DNA of 64,000 bases from Epiperipatus broadwayi (lineage: Eukaryota > Onychophora > Udeonychophora > Euonychophora > Peripatidae): the NCBI GenBank assembly GCA_028023455.1, contig JAQFVV010000063.1, forward strand, positions 5,504,794 through 5,568,793, written 5' to 3'. Positions 1 to 11,837 of the stretch are shown in pieces. The stretch's first letter is position 1. Every line of letters begins with the position of its first letter. Under the pieces are notes generated by a model. That model worked only from the letters and a program-made list of their open reading frames with translations, searched no databases and was not told the DNA's origin. The translations under genes were made by a program, and so were the position numbers.

Positions 1-3
1 GTT

Positions 4-5
<2 letters not shown>

Positions 6-80
<75 letters not shown>
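6..80. repeat. (AT)n microsatellite
   Basis: Nearly pure AT dinucleotide tract with one short interruption near 50-54. It forms the outer edge of the Penelope-like palindrome that follows. The bases before it (GTTACA) resemble the ends of the LTR-like repeats at 27.47, 31.27 and 33.39 kb, so an LTR may end just at the window edge. Confidence 0.9.
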
Positions 81-84
<4 letters not shown>

Positions 85-89
85 ACTTA

Positions 90-1375
90 TAATTAAATAT
101 TAGTAAATACAGTATTCAAAAATTTTGAAAAGTACAAAAAATATAATCATCACTTAAGAATGCTTTAGACTATTCTCATAGTCTTTGTCAACTAATATTG
201 TGAAAGATTAACCTTCTCATAATTCTGTGATCTTAACATTTGCTGACTGCCTATTGATTAAGACCTGCTTGTGTTTATATATTAGCATAGCTTCCTTTAT
301 TTTCCTTTTATTGTTATTTTTTCAAATTTGTAATATTTTTTATTAATTAAAATTACAACCATATATACATGATTTATTATGTCATAAAAATGGAAGCTGA
401 TACATTATTATTATCTTTATAATTTTATTTTGAATTTTGAACCCTTTTTAATAAAAGCAAGTTCTCTTTAGTTCTTTTCTCCAATGTATATCTCAATTCC
501 CCTATATATCCACTACCACAACTACATATCCATTCATAAATGATGTCATTTTTATTTATAAATGAGGTTTTATCTTTAGAGTTATTTATTAATTTATTTA
601 ATGTAGAAGGTGCATAAAATGCAATGGGACATATACCTTTATAAATTTTCCTTATAAAATTTGCTTGTTAATTTGAAATATATGGTATTGATATCCAAAT
701 TTTTTTATTAGCAGAAGAATCAACCTTATTATTAATATTTTTATTTTTATATTTCATATTAAAATTTTTAATAATATTAGAAATATGATTGTAATTATAA
801 CCAAAATTTAATAATTCATTAGAACCCATTTCAATATTTTGCCTTATCAGATGAATATTTATAAAGATTATCATTTCTAAATAAGAATGACTTCAGACCT
901 TTCATTTTATATGACATTGGCACTCTTGATTTATATGAAATATAACCTCTTGTTGCTATTGGTTTGATAGTCATATAGTAATTTAGCTTACATCTATTTC
1001 TAGTTATTTTAAGATTAAGAAATTGAATGCATCTTAAATTTTCATCTGGTTTGATCTATTTTAAGCCATTTAATTTATATAATTCTTTAAACAAATCTTT
1101 AATTGTATTTGGCTTGCTGCAAACAAAATATCATCAACATATTGATAATATAGTGTAATATTTTTTTGAAAACATTCCTTTTTAAAAATATTTTTGTCAT
1201 ATGTAGAAATTACAAAATTACATATTTGGGTAACTGTAGGCAGACCCATTGGCCAGCCATTACCCATTTTATAAAAATCCTTTTTAAAAACTGCATGAAT
1301 ATTTTTATCAATAAAACTTAATGTTTGAACTATAAATTTTATTATTTTCACATTAACATTTTTTAAATGTGTGTC
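90..1375 (-). pseudogene. Penelope-like element relic, left arm of palindrome (RT + GIY-YIG)
   Basis: Decayed Penelope-like retroelement read on the minus strand. The open segment at 1070-1351 (93 aa) holds the end of a reverse transcriptase: a motif-B-like GWPMGLP, then the catalytic-loop motif YVDDIL. Further downstream on the minus strand, around 470-560, one frame reads YEWICSCGSGYIGELR, which matches the start of the GIY-YIG endonuclease domain typical of the family's C-terminus, including the paired cysteines. Another open piece at 668-874 (68 aa) lies between the two. Stops and frame changes break the frame repeatedly, so it is not functional. The RT N-terminal half is missing. The relic mirrors the plus-strand relic at 1390-2475. 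Confidence 0.75.
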
Positions 1376-1389
1376 TGACTACTGTTGCC

Positions 1390-2480
1390 ACTATGTGTAC
1401 CTTTGTAATTTCTACATATGGGAAAATATTTTAAAAAAGGAATGTTATCAAAAATATTACTTTATGTTATCGATGTGTTGATGTTTTTGTTTGCGGCAAG
1501 CCAAATACATTTAAAGAATTAAGTAATGTAAATGGCTTAAAATGGATCAAAACAGATGAAAATGTAAGCTGCATTCAGTTTCATGATCTTAAAATAACTA
1601 GAAATAGATGTAAGCTCTATTACTATATGATTATTAAACCAATAGCAACAAGAGGTTATATTCCATATAAATCAAGAGTACCAATGTCACAAAAAATGGC
1701 AGGTTTGAAGTATTTTTTATTTTAAAATGATAATCTTTGTAAATATTCATCTGATAAAGGCAAAAATATTGAAATGTATTCCTATGCATTGTAAAATGTT
1801 GGCTATAATTACAATCATATTTATAATACTATTAAAAATTTTAATAAAAAATATAGAAATAAAAATATTAATAATAAAGTTGATTCTTCTAGTAATAAAA
1901 AATTTGGATATCAATACTGTATATTTGAATCAATAAGCAAATTTTATAAGGAAAATTTATAAAGGTGTATGTGACATTGCATTTTATGCACCTCCTACAT
2001 TAAATACATTAATAAATAACTCTAAAGATTAAATCTCATTTATAAATAAATATTGCATCATTTATGAATGTATATGTAGGTCTGGTCCAGATGTATAGGG
2101 GAATCAAGATGAAAGAGCACTTGATTTTATTAACAAGGGTTCAAAATACAAAACAAAATTGTAAAGATAATAATAATGTATCACCTTCCGTTTTTATGAC
2201 CATAATAAACAATGTATATATGGTTTTAATTTCAATTATAATAATGTAAAAGTATTGCAAATTGAGAGAAATAACACTAAAAAGAAAATAAATGAAGCTA
2301 TGGTAATATATAAATACAAGCAGGACTTAATCATTAGTCAGGCAGCAAACGTCAAGATCATGGAATTATGAAAAGGTTAACCTTTCAAAATATTAGTTGA
2401 TTAAAAGGTTCCAAGAATAGTTCTTTTCAAAATTTTTGATTACTGTATTTACTAACATTTAATTATAAATTTTCGTATAT
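1390..2480 (+). pseudogene. Penelope-like element relic, right arm of palindrome
   Basis: Reverse complement of about 96-1230, with many substitutions and small indels, so it covers the RT end, the linker and the GIY-YIG region of the same element family. Open pieces remain at 1727-1936 and 2064-2249. The latter lies at the GIY-YIG position, but the ICSCGSGYIG motif has decayed. Without the left arm I would not have identified it. The arms are separated by about 160 bp, which holds the RT motif-B region present only on the left. Confidence 0.65.
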
Positions 2481-2601
2481 TGTTTTGAAGAAATACAGAC
2501 ATCGATTTATAATATTATATATATATATATATATGAACATAATAAATATATGAACTAACTCAAAAAAATATTAAAATATAAATATATAAAAATACTAATA
2601 A

Positions 2602-2696
2602 AAAACACATACAATTACTATTCTATACAGCTGCTTTAATATTTCAACCAGCAAACTGTGCTTTCTGATTAATAGAGAAGTAATTGTATGTGTTTT
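2602..2696. mobile_element. Short inverted-repeat element (MITE-like), 95 bp
   Basis: Exact 18-bp terminal inverted repeats (AAAACACATACAATTACT at 2602-2619 and its complement at 2679-2696) enclose about 60 bp. No coding capacity. It may be a tiny non-autonomous DNA transposon or just a hairpin relic; no target duplication is clear. Confidence 0.5.
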
Positions 2697-2711
2697 AATT
2701 AGCATATATAT

Positions 2712-2874
2712 AAATATAAACAAATATTATAGACAAGTACATTTGAATTAATAACTAATAAATTTATTACATCAAATCAATTTGATTTAATAAATCAAAT
2801 TTAAATCGATTTGATGTAATAAATTTATTATTTATTAATACAAATGTAGTTGTCTATAATATTTGTTTATATTT
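2712..2874. mobile_element. Foldback hairpin, about 160 bp
   Basis: A nearly perfect palindrome: the left half, starting AATATAAACAAATATTATAG, is mirrored by the right half ending in CTATAATATTTGTTTATATT. The arms are ~75-80 bp and meet at 2785-2800 with almost no loop. It could be a solo foldback MITE. It directly abuts the long repeat unit that starts near 2870. Confidence 0.6.
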
Positions 2875-2928
2875 TTATATTAAAGTATTTTAAGAAGGCA
2901 ACATAATGGATTTAAATTCCATCATATG

Positions 2929-2982
<54 letters not shown>
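2929..2982. repeat. (AT)n microsatellite
   Basis: AT tract near the start of the long repeat unit. The direct copy at the window's end has the same tract at 63241-63298 in the same position. Confidence 0.95.
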
Positions 2983-2984
<2 letters not shown>

Positions 2985-3889
2985 AGGGTCTATATATGCA
3001 TGTTGAAAAATAATGTACACTTGTAATTTAGTAAACAATACATATTCTACTTAAACAATGTTTGTTAATAAACATGAGATATTATACTCGATATATGCTT
3101 GTAAATAAAGGAGTGCTAAATAATATGTAACATAGTTTGTGACTCCATTATATTGCCTCAGAACAAAAAAATATCACTCTCATCAGTAATCAAAAAGTAT
3201 ATAATACAGAATGACCAATAATAGTAAACAAGACATGGTTAAAACTAAAGCATATACATAAAAATAAGTGCTGTATAGTGTAGATCAAATTTATTACAGA
3301 TGTAAGTAAATATACTCTTTTTTAATTGGTAGATCTATCTAAATAATAAGGACTTTATTGAATTTAAATATTTTTTTTATTTTGATATGTTCTTCTGTGA
3401 AAATTTGTGTAATAGATCAGAAATGAATAGCAACAAAATCAGTGAAAATTATTTTTATAAAACGATAATTAAAATTGTTAAATTCTATCAACCAGCAGCT
3501 GTGCCTCATAATAATTTTTATTATTATTTAAATAGTGTATTTAAGCTTTTTGTTTTTTTGACAATGCAGATAAAGTAATTATTATTAAGATAACTTTAGT
3601 TTGTAATGTGTATTTGTTTTATAATTATAAATTAATTCCACAATTAGAATATCTATATTTTTTAATTTGGACTTATTTTTCAAGCTTGTTTAATTTTTTT
3701 TTTTTTTTTTAAAAAAAATTGAAATTATTATTTAAAAATAACATTATGATAATTTAAGTTAAAAATTTAAATCTACAAAAAAAATAACCTATAAACTTTT
3801 TATGCAATTATTTCATCATCAGAATAAGTATACTTACAACCAGTAAAAATCCATTGAACACTTATTATCCTACTAAGTGTATTCTCGAT

Positions 3890-4140
3890 TTTCTGATCGT
3901 ACTTTTTTTTCTCCACAACGTGGAATCCACATCACAGAAGCACCAACTTTTTTACATTCTTTCATTTCACATTTTTGACAACTCTTTCCAAATTCAGTTT
4001 AAGACTTGAGTTATCCATCTATAATCATCTCTTTTGACAATGTGTCTGGACTCAAATTTACTTTTTTTTTGCAATTACTTCACTTTTGATAGTAATAACT
4101 ATTTGTTTTCTCATTCAATGTATCGATCCTCAACTTTTAC
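3890..4140 (-). pseudogene. Ancient RTE LINE 3'-end relic
   Basis: Weak but ordered similarity to the 3' part of the full-length RTE at 6966-10257 in the same (minus) orientation. Shared stretches include CCATCTATAATCATCTCTT and the following C-rich TGTCTGGACTC, matching the RTE region near 7168-7205 that encodes the C-terminal domain. All frames are closed. The same relic is present inverted at about 62125-62395, so it predates the inverted duplication. Confidence 0.5.
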
Positions 4141-6984
4141 CTCTTACTCTTAATATATATTTTTTATATTTCACTGTATTATATGAATGCTCTGTATTTC
4201 CTTTTTATTATATATTGTCTCAAATCTATAAACAAACATTTCTAAAATACTTGTATTGAAAACAATTTTTAAAGACATAGATATACTTTTTTAAAAATCT
4301 TTCTAATTTTGTTTTAAGTAGTGTGTGTGCTTTTATTGATTGTTTCTATATGAATTTTTAGCTTTAATTATTAGTAAAATTGTTTCAAAATAGTATTTCA
4401 TAATATTTATATTATATATTTCTTTTAAAATAAAATGACATAAATATTTTAAAAAACATTTTTGGCAGTTGTTTTTAAAGATATTAATATAAATAAAATA
4501 TAATACACATTTGTATGCTTTTCATCTTGAATTATACGTTTTTCATAAATTATAAATAAGGTTTAACTCATAATTCTAAATATTGTTTAATCCCAAAAAT
4601 AATGATTAAATATTAAACACTAATGTTGTAGAAGCAGTATTTTGATTTGATATCAAATTTATCCTCCTAAAAGTGAGGTTCAATTGAAAATTGTTTAATT
4701 ATAATTATTATATTACTGGAATTTTTTTTTCAATTATCCATTTTTTTTTACTTATCTTTCATCTAACTTATCTTTCAACTATTAACTAAAATTACAATTG
4801 TATTTTACACATAGCTATTATGAAAATTTAACTAAATATGGTAAAATTGTTGTCCTTGTTTTTATTATCTTTTGCCATATTTAAATAAATTTTCATAATA
4901 ACTCATAAAGCTTACTGCTGAGAACTGAAAAGTGAAAAATATATGATTGACGTAGAATACTAAGTGAAAGAATTAATACTTTTTATTAAAAACATTTTAT
5001 CCATAATTAATTTATGTTTTCTGCTTTGTTTGCATTGATAATTTGATCAAAAATATATAATGATCAACTTATTATAATTATTTAATATGAATCTTTATTT
5101 TTTCATTTTAAAATTCCATATCTACAGACAGTATTAAAAATATATATAATTTCCAGTTTTTATACATCCAAACACACACGTATATATATGAAATGTATAC
5201 TGAAGGTAAGTACTCTTCCCTTCTAGCTATGTGCTAAGATTAGACAGCACATCATGTTAATAAATATTATAAAATAATGGATATCACTCATTTTTAAACA
5301 CTAATAATAAATAAGTCAACATTCATTGATAGTTCTGGAAATAAATAGTAATCCCATTTAAAACCCAGATTTTTATATCAGCTTATTACTTGCCCTAAGG
5401 TTCAAATTACATTTCCCGGGATTGAGAAAGCATCTCATTTTTAACGGTTTGCAGTTCAATATAACAAACCATTAAAAATAAAATGCTTTCTCTACCTTGG
5501 GATATATAATTTGAACATCTGCAAGCAATATTTTTTTTTTTTAATGTGACTTTTAAATGGAATCATGCTCTATTTACAGTATTGTCAATGAATGTTGATT
5601 TATTAAGACGAATGGCAGACCATTCCTTTAAACATTTATTGATGTTCGGTGCTGTCTATTTATAGGGTATGGGTGGAAGGGTATTTTTTTATTTAAATTA
5701 TGTATATACGCCTAATTGTATGTTATTTAATAATTTCATATATAAGTAATATTATGCAAAAGATAAAACAGTTTTCAAATTACTCTTTGTAAAATAAAAA
5801 TAAAAACATTTCGAAAATGCTCATAGAAATGCACTGAAATTAAAAAAAAACATCATTGTTTTACTCTCTAATTTAAAAATAACTAAGACATCCATTTACG
5901 GACCAATATTAGATATTTAGTTATGGTTAACTATACACAGGTTATCTGGAAAAAAAATACTAAGCTTATTTTTTTAAAAAAAAATTCTATTTTGCATTAC
6001 TTAAATTTAATCCAGAGGATGGGACTGTCATGAAGACATTATAATTACACAAATGAATTCTTTTTTTGCATATGTAAGCAAATGAGATAAAATAATAATT
6101 AGAGAAACTCGCTAAAAAGATTGCTTAGACAGAAATTAAAATCTAGAAGAATTTTTCAGTAAAATTAAAATAATTTATTTACTAGAGAGAATACAAAAGT
6201 AACTTAAACGTTTCTAACCAAAAAAAAAAAAAATCAATGTTTACTTAAAACTAAAATAACGGGTTTAGTAAAAAATAAAAACCAATAGGAACAAATAATA
6301 AAGCTAAAAGTTCATATTATTACAAACAGTTAAATAACTACTAAAAAATTAAAAAAAAGAGCCTTCAACAAAAAGTGTCATTATTATGTTCATCAAATCA
6401 GAAGCAGCAAGGAGAGAAAACCAATATTGAGTTTTGATTATAAAGATCAAAGTGTCAGTCTTATAAATATATATAATAATATTTATTATAATAATCAATA
6501 ATAGATTCTGTATCATCTGATATGCAGTATAATCCTCTAAAAGTAGACGAAATATTTTTATTTATTTAATAAAATTATCCAATAACTGAAACACACAGGC
6601 TTATTATATACCTGTATGTATATATGAAATATATAGGGTATATGAGCACATACTTTCACATAACCCACCACTTTCCACTCTATTTCATATCATTGATATA
6701 CTTGAACACATATATGTTGAAAAGATAAATAATCACCAATATACGTATTTCATACTAAACCAGCATTCATCAGTGGTCCAGATTACCATCTATAAAACTA
6801 TCTAAGTAATATCTTAAGTATCAAATGTTAAACATAAAAAAACCCTCAAACAATTAATTAGTCAAGAAAAACATAACATAGCTATATATTTAACAAAATT
6901 ATAAACTCTGAAAATGCATAATGCAATTGTTAATGATTTTCACTTATTTTAATCTTTAATCTTAAATCATCATCATCATCATTA

Positions 6985-8133
6985 TCAACCATTATCAATC
7001 CACTGCAGGATGAAGGTCTCTCCAAGTTTAATCCATCTTCTCCGATCTTTAGCTTCTCTTCTCCATATCACCCCTGCACACTTTCTTATTTCATCCATCC
7101 ATCTCACATGTGGTCTCTTTCTGGGTCTTTTACAATCTCTTGGAATCCAGTTTAAAATTTCAATTGTCCATCTATTATCATCTCTTCTAGCAATATGTCC
7201 AGCCCAACTCCACTTCAATCTTTTAATTTTTTCAATGATGTCAGTAACACCTGTTTGTTCTCTTACCCATACATTGCGTTTTCGATCTCTTCTTGTTACT
7301 CCCAACATACACCTCTCCATACTTCTTTGAGTGGTCTGAAGTCTCTGTATTGCTCTTCTATTGAGTGTCCAAGTCTCAGATCCATAAGTAAGAACTGGTA
7401 AAACACATTTGTTAAAAACCTTCCTTTTCAAACACATAGGCATATTTCCTTTTAGTATCAAGTTATTTCTACCAAAAGCACTCCAACCAATTTTAATTCT
7501 ATGATTAATTTCCTCCATTATGTTTCCATCTGTATTAATAATCTGACCAAGGTATTTGTAACTGTTAACTTCTTCTAATTCATCATAATCAATCTTTATT
7601 TTCATATTTTGAGCAAACTGATTAAACATTACTTTAGTCTTTTTAACATTTATCTTTAGTCCTACTTTCCTATTTTCATCTGATAACTCCTGCAACATTT
7701 CCTGAAGCTCTGAAGCATTATTTGCAAAAACAACTACATCATCTGCGAAATCTAAATGACTTAAATAATCTCCATTTACTTTCACTCCTTTAGTTTCCCA
7801 TTTTAATCCACAAAATACTTCTTGCAGCACTGCTGTAAAAAGTTTTGGAGATATGGAGTCACCTTGTCTTACACCTTTCTCAATGTTGACTTTCCGAGTA
7901 TCATTATGTAATCTAATTGTTGCTGTTGCATTTTTATAAATATTCTTTAAAATATGACCATATCCTGGATCTATACCTTGATGATACAATGCTTTAATCA
8001 CTGAAGAAATGTTTATAGAATCAAATGCCTTTTCATAATCTACAAATCCAAAACATAATGTCAACTCATATTCATTTGTCCTTTCTATAACTTCTCTCAA
8101 TACCTGAATATGATCTACTGTACTAAAAACCAC
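6985..8133 (-). pseudogene. RTE ORF segment 3: RT palm, thumb and C-terminus
   Basis: 382-aa open segment carrying the catalytic core of the reverse transcriptase. Motif A is GFVDYEKAFDSI (29-40), motif B is GVRQGDSISPKLF (87-99), the metal-binding box is FADD (129-132), followed by GLKINVKKTKVM and SYKYLGQIINTDG. The C-terminal region contains GHIARRDDNRWT and the Trp/Arg-rich end usual in RTE proteins. The stop lies about 5 codons before the (GAT)n tail. All RT catalytic aspartates are intact. The segment overlaps the preceding one by 11 bases through a one-base frameshift. Confidence 0.9.
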
Positions 8134-9256
8134 TTTTAAATCCAGCTTGTTCTCTTGGTTGGTGGAAATCCAATGTTCTCTGTAGACGAGTTGTAATTAT
8201 TTTGGTAAAAATTTTATATAAAACTGATAAAAGGCTGATAGGTCTGTAATTTCTAATATCTTCTTTATCACCTTTTTTAAATATTAATATTATTACTGCA
8301 TTCTTCCAATTATCCGGTACATCTTTATCATTTAGACATTTGGTATATAACTTTGCTAAAATTTTTTCTGTTTCTTCACCTGCTTCTTTTAATATATCAA
8401 TTATAATTCCATCATTACCTGGAGCCTTTCCTTTCTTCATACATTTAATTGCATTTCTCACTTCTTCATTTAAAATTCTGGGCAATTCGGAAGATGTAAT
8501 AGATATAGGAGGTACTTGTTCTTTATTACTATATAATTCTTGATAAAAATCTTCTACAAATTTCATGATGTCATCTTTCTTTTTAGTAATAATTCCATTT
8601 TTTTTCCTTATTGCAGATATAAATTTCCTACCAATACCAAAAGGTTGTTTTACATTCTTAAGACTTTTATTTTCTTCTACAGCTTTTCTTGCTAGTTCAC
8701 AGTTATATTTTCTTATATCGTTTTCAACTCTTTTCCGCACCATTTTACAAAATTCGAGATATTCAATTCTTTTTAGTGCATCATTTTTGTATATCTTCAT
8801 ATTTCTTCTTTTCTTCATAAATTCTCTAGTTTCAATAGAAATTTTGTTGGTCAATTGCTGCTTTTGTCTACCAGCTATCTTTGTTGCAGTTTTTAAAAGT
8901 GTATCAGTTATTTTCATATTAATTTCATTCAAATCTGAATCATGTTCAAAATCTACTAATACTTGAAATCGATTTGTAAGTTCTAATTTAAATTCATTAG
9001 AATGTTTCTGAAGATTAGGAATATCAACTGTAAATATTGTTTTTCTTAACAATTTTTGTCTTTCTAGTTTTACATTAACACGCATCTTGCACCTTACTAA
9101 TTGATGATCACTTCCTGTGTTAAATCTATTAAGAACATTACAATCTTGAAATATGTATTTCCTGTTAGTCAAAATATAATCCAATTCTGCTGTACCTTCA
9201 TTTGGATGTTTCCATGTCCATTTTCTTTTAACATTTTTCTCAAAAAAAGAATTCAT
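8123..9256 (-). pseudogene. RTE ORF segment 2: endonuclease end and RT fingers
   Basis: 377-aa open segment continuing the RTE protein. Residues 1-60 finish the endonuclease: the [10 protein letters not shown] strand and catalytic GSDHQLV (Asp50, His51). A basic, Lys/Arg-rich linker follows (about 60-240). The reverse transcriptase begins with [11 protein letters not shown] (276-286), then [17 protein letters not shown] and [19 protein letters not shown] (315-355), the fingers/motif 0-1 region. It stops at QAGFKSGF, where an extra T in a short T run breaks the frame. It is not an independent gene; the first Met is internal. Confidence 0.88.
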
Positions 9257-9942
9257 AATATAAAGGTTTTTTTTTCTGCAAACTCCACAAGTCTATGTCC
9301 TCTCTCATTTCTATTACCATATCCAAAATTACCTACAGCACTTTCATCTTTCATTTGTTTACCAATTCTAGCATTAAAGTATCCCATAACAATTTTAAAA
9401 TGTTGTTTACTCTTATCAAAAGCCTTTTGTACATCCATATAAAAATCTTCTATTACTTCATCACTATGAGAACTTGTTGGGGCATAAACCTGAATTATCT
9501 GCATTTGGTATCTGCTATTAAGTAGTATAACTAATCTTGCTACTCTGTCTGATACACCATCAATCTCCACAATATTGTTCTTCCACTTTTTATTTATAAT
9601 GAATCCTACTCCACTTGTATTTCCAATATTTGTGCCTTTATCATAAAATATATGTCCACTTTTTAAATCAATTGTCTCTTCACCTTTTCTTCTAACTTCA
9701 CAAAGTCCAATAATATCCCATTTAATATAAGAGAGTTCTTCTTCTAATTCTTGCAATCTTCCTTCACTTGAAAGTGATCTGCAGTTGTAAGTACCTAAAT
9801 AAAAAGTTGTCATCAAATGGCAGCCTGGGTCCGCAATCAGGAGATTCTTAGCACCCTCCGCCTTCAGCCACCAACCGCTGCCTTGGTTGGTGACTTTACA
9901 GCCTCCTGGGAATAAGGGCCATGCTTTATTTTTGTCTGTCAT
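9253..9942 (-). pseudogene. RTE ORF segment 1: APE-like endonuclease
   Basis: 229-aa open segment beginning with a Met-led ~48-residue leader, then an endonuclease/exonuclease/phosphatase-like domain that would nick target DNA to prime reverse transcription. Visible motifs: GTYNCRSLS (Asn53), GLCEVRRKGEE (Glu82), VYAPTSS (153-158) and MGYFNARIG (187-194). The last should read GDFNA in active enzymes: the catalytic Asp is Tyr188, so this copy should be endonuclease-defective. The frame ends after LVEFAEKK at a run of nine T on the plus strand (9265-9273 region), where a one-base slip moves the frame into the next segment. The overlap with segment 2 is only a few bases. Confidence 0.88.
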
Positions 9943-10257
9943 AATTGTATATATGTATTGGAAAAATATTTATCATGTACACAAACATTCATTCTGCCTT
10001 ATCAGGCACTGAGAAGAAAGACCATGGTGTTTCTCGATCTTAAACTCAGAGGTAAAAAGCCAAAAAACTCACCACGCTGGCTAATGCATGTTGGTGAGCA
10101 GCCCATCCATGTTCGTATACTATATGAATAAACACATAGTAATAACAGCTGCAATGACAAGAACGTATGGAGTGGACATTAGAAATTTGCCCTGCTCGGT
10201 TCCTTTAAGGCCTCCAAGAGGAATCAAAGAGTCTCCTTTCCGTTAATAGCAAACTCC
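9943..10257 (-). other. RTE 5' untranslated region
   Basis: About 315 bp between the first ATG of the RTE and the point where homology with the empty inverted copy resumes. It is clearly GC-richer than the flanks and should hold the internal promoter that RTE elements need, but I recognise no specific motif. On the minus strand it begins GGAGTTTGCTATTAACGG. Confidence 0.7.
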
Positions 10258-11694
10258 TTATGATCGTTAGCATAAAATTATTTCAGTTATTTATATAATT
10301 TTAATATGGTTTTTGAACAAGAAAAAAAAGGAAAATCAATTTTATGTAATTAATTACAGTTTACAATGTATTTTAAATTTTTTAACAATTAAGTAATCTT
10401 GTATTTATTGAAACTACTGTAAATATATTTTTAAGGGAATTTTAAAGATATCATTAAAAAGTAATACTTTGCTTTAAGTCTTGCTAAAAGATAAGGTTAA
10501 TAATACCACTGACTGAATAACTCTTTAGACAAATGATACTAAAATATGCTCAAAGCTCAAACTTTTCTGCAATAATAATTTTAAAAGCACTTACTAAAGT
10601 TCATTTTTCCAATACAAACATCAACATTTATTTTATAATTACCAGGTAATCACCAGCCATAAAGTTGAACACATACACAATCATATATTTATATATGTAT
10701 TTAAAACATTAAACTAAACATAACTCAACATAGATGTAAACAAAAGTATTAAATCAACCTCCCCCCAAAATGAAGTCCTGTCTCTAGTCTTGGGTTATTG
10801 ATTATGAGTTTGTTAATTCTAGTGCCATATTCCATATGGCTGATTAATTAATTTCATTTTGAATCACCAACAGTGTTGACAAAGGTATGCTTTTAAACAG
10901 CAGACATCCAAGAATGAGTGAATTCATTATATTCTTGACCCTTTGTTCGATATTTAGAATGTTTTTTATTCATAACATTGGGAGAGATTGACTTGCTCCC
11001 TTTAGTCACATATACATTCAAAACATATGAATAAATGTATAAGCATGAGTAAAAGGCCATTGAAATAAAAAGGAAAAAATGTAATTTTCATTTTTAAATA
11101 TTCATATAAAGTTGATTTGTATAATATACAATAAACAGTAATAAATTTATATTTATATCATTCTTAGTAGATTATATGTTCCATAATGACTTCTGAAAAG
11201 AGTTACTATAAAATAATTTGTCAAGTGATAATTAAAAATACATATCTTGAAAAGGTTTCCATAATAAGTAAAAAGTAGAAAGGTCTAAATAAAGTTTAGT
11301 GCTTGGAAAATCTGAATGCTGTGAACATATTTTTTGTTCTCACTTCTCTGACCAAAATTCTTATAAACTCATGACCAATAAACCATATAACTATTTAATG
11401 TTAACTAGCTACTTTTTCGTCAAATATTTATATTACCCTTGAGGCAACTGATAATATATAGGCATATTGTGTATAATAAATTTAATGTAATTACCAGGGA
11501 CTTAAACTCAATCTTTCAAGTTTCCTATCTCTATCCATTCTATCTTATACTACTGATACACATGAGCACATATATGTGAAAAAAATAAATGATATCCAAT
11601 ATAATTTTTCGTACTAAAACCACACTCATCACTTAATCCAGATCACCATCTTCCCCACATATATACATCAGTACTAAAAATAAATTAAGCACTG
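10258..11694. other. Non-coding part of long repeat unit
   Basis: No gene seen. The whole stretch is matched inverted by 58155-59450. It contains a small dispersed motif block (ATGAGCACATATATGTG..., GATCACCATCTTC) near 11560-11660. Similar blocks occur at 6660-6800 and 55980-56080, suggesting an old, unidentified interspersed repeat. Confidence 0.7.
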
Positions 11695-11729
<35 letters not shown>

Positions 11730-11731
11730 TA

Positions 11732-11762
<31 letters not shown>
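11695..11762. repeat. (AT)n microsatellite, interrupted
   Basis: AT tract with a short ATCAGAT interruption. It separates the long non-coding unit from the 411-bp array element; the mirrored tract in the right arm is at 58065-58155. Confidence 0.9.
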
Positions 11763-11815
11763 ATAAATTAACTTTGATGTCTGTATTCTTTCGAAAATAT
11801 ATGTAATGTTCAAAT
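11761..11815 (+). repeat. Terminus of 411-bp array element (left arm)
   Basis: About 55 bp starting TAATAAATTAACTTTGATGT right after the (AT)n tract. Its reverse complement ends the right-arm array at 58006-58064. Related termini abutting (TA)n appear at about 2487-2520 and 47270-47300, so this looks like a family-specific element end. Confidence 0.6.
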
Positions 11816-11837
11816 ATATATATATATATATGGAAAA

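Larger units (their letters stand above)
6966..10257 (-). mobile_element. Nearly full-length RTE-clade LINE
   Basis: A 3.3-kb non-LTR retrotransposon on the minus strand. Its 5' end lies at about 10257, where homology with the empty inverted copy resumes; its 3' end is a short (GAT)n tail at 6966-6980, immediately after the stop codon. That is the RTE-clade arrangement: one ORF with an APE-like endonuclease, a reverse transcriptase, almost no 3'UTR and a simple-repeat tail. A 5'UTR of about 315 bp (9943-10257) is GC-richer than its surroundings. The ORF is split by two one-base homopolymer frameshifts. Compared with the empty site near 59.44-59.50 kb, about 20 bp of target seem lost and no target-site duplication is evident. 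Confidence 0.9.

Noticed and set aside
3387-3578. 63-aa frame conserved at 63663-63884
   Set aside because: Conservation follows from the near-identical DNA repeat; there are no synonymous-biased changes and the inverted copy (62570-62880) breaks the frame.
7010-9525. Several plus-strand open frames of 67-133 aa
   Set aside because: Antisense shadows of the minus-strand RTE ORF.
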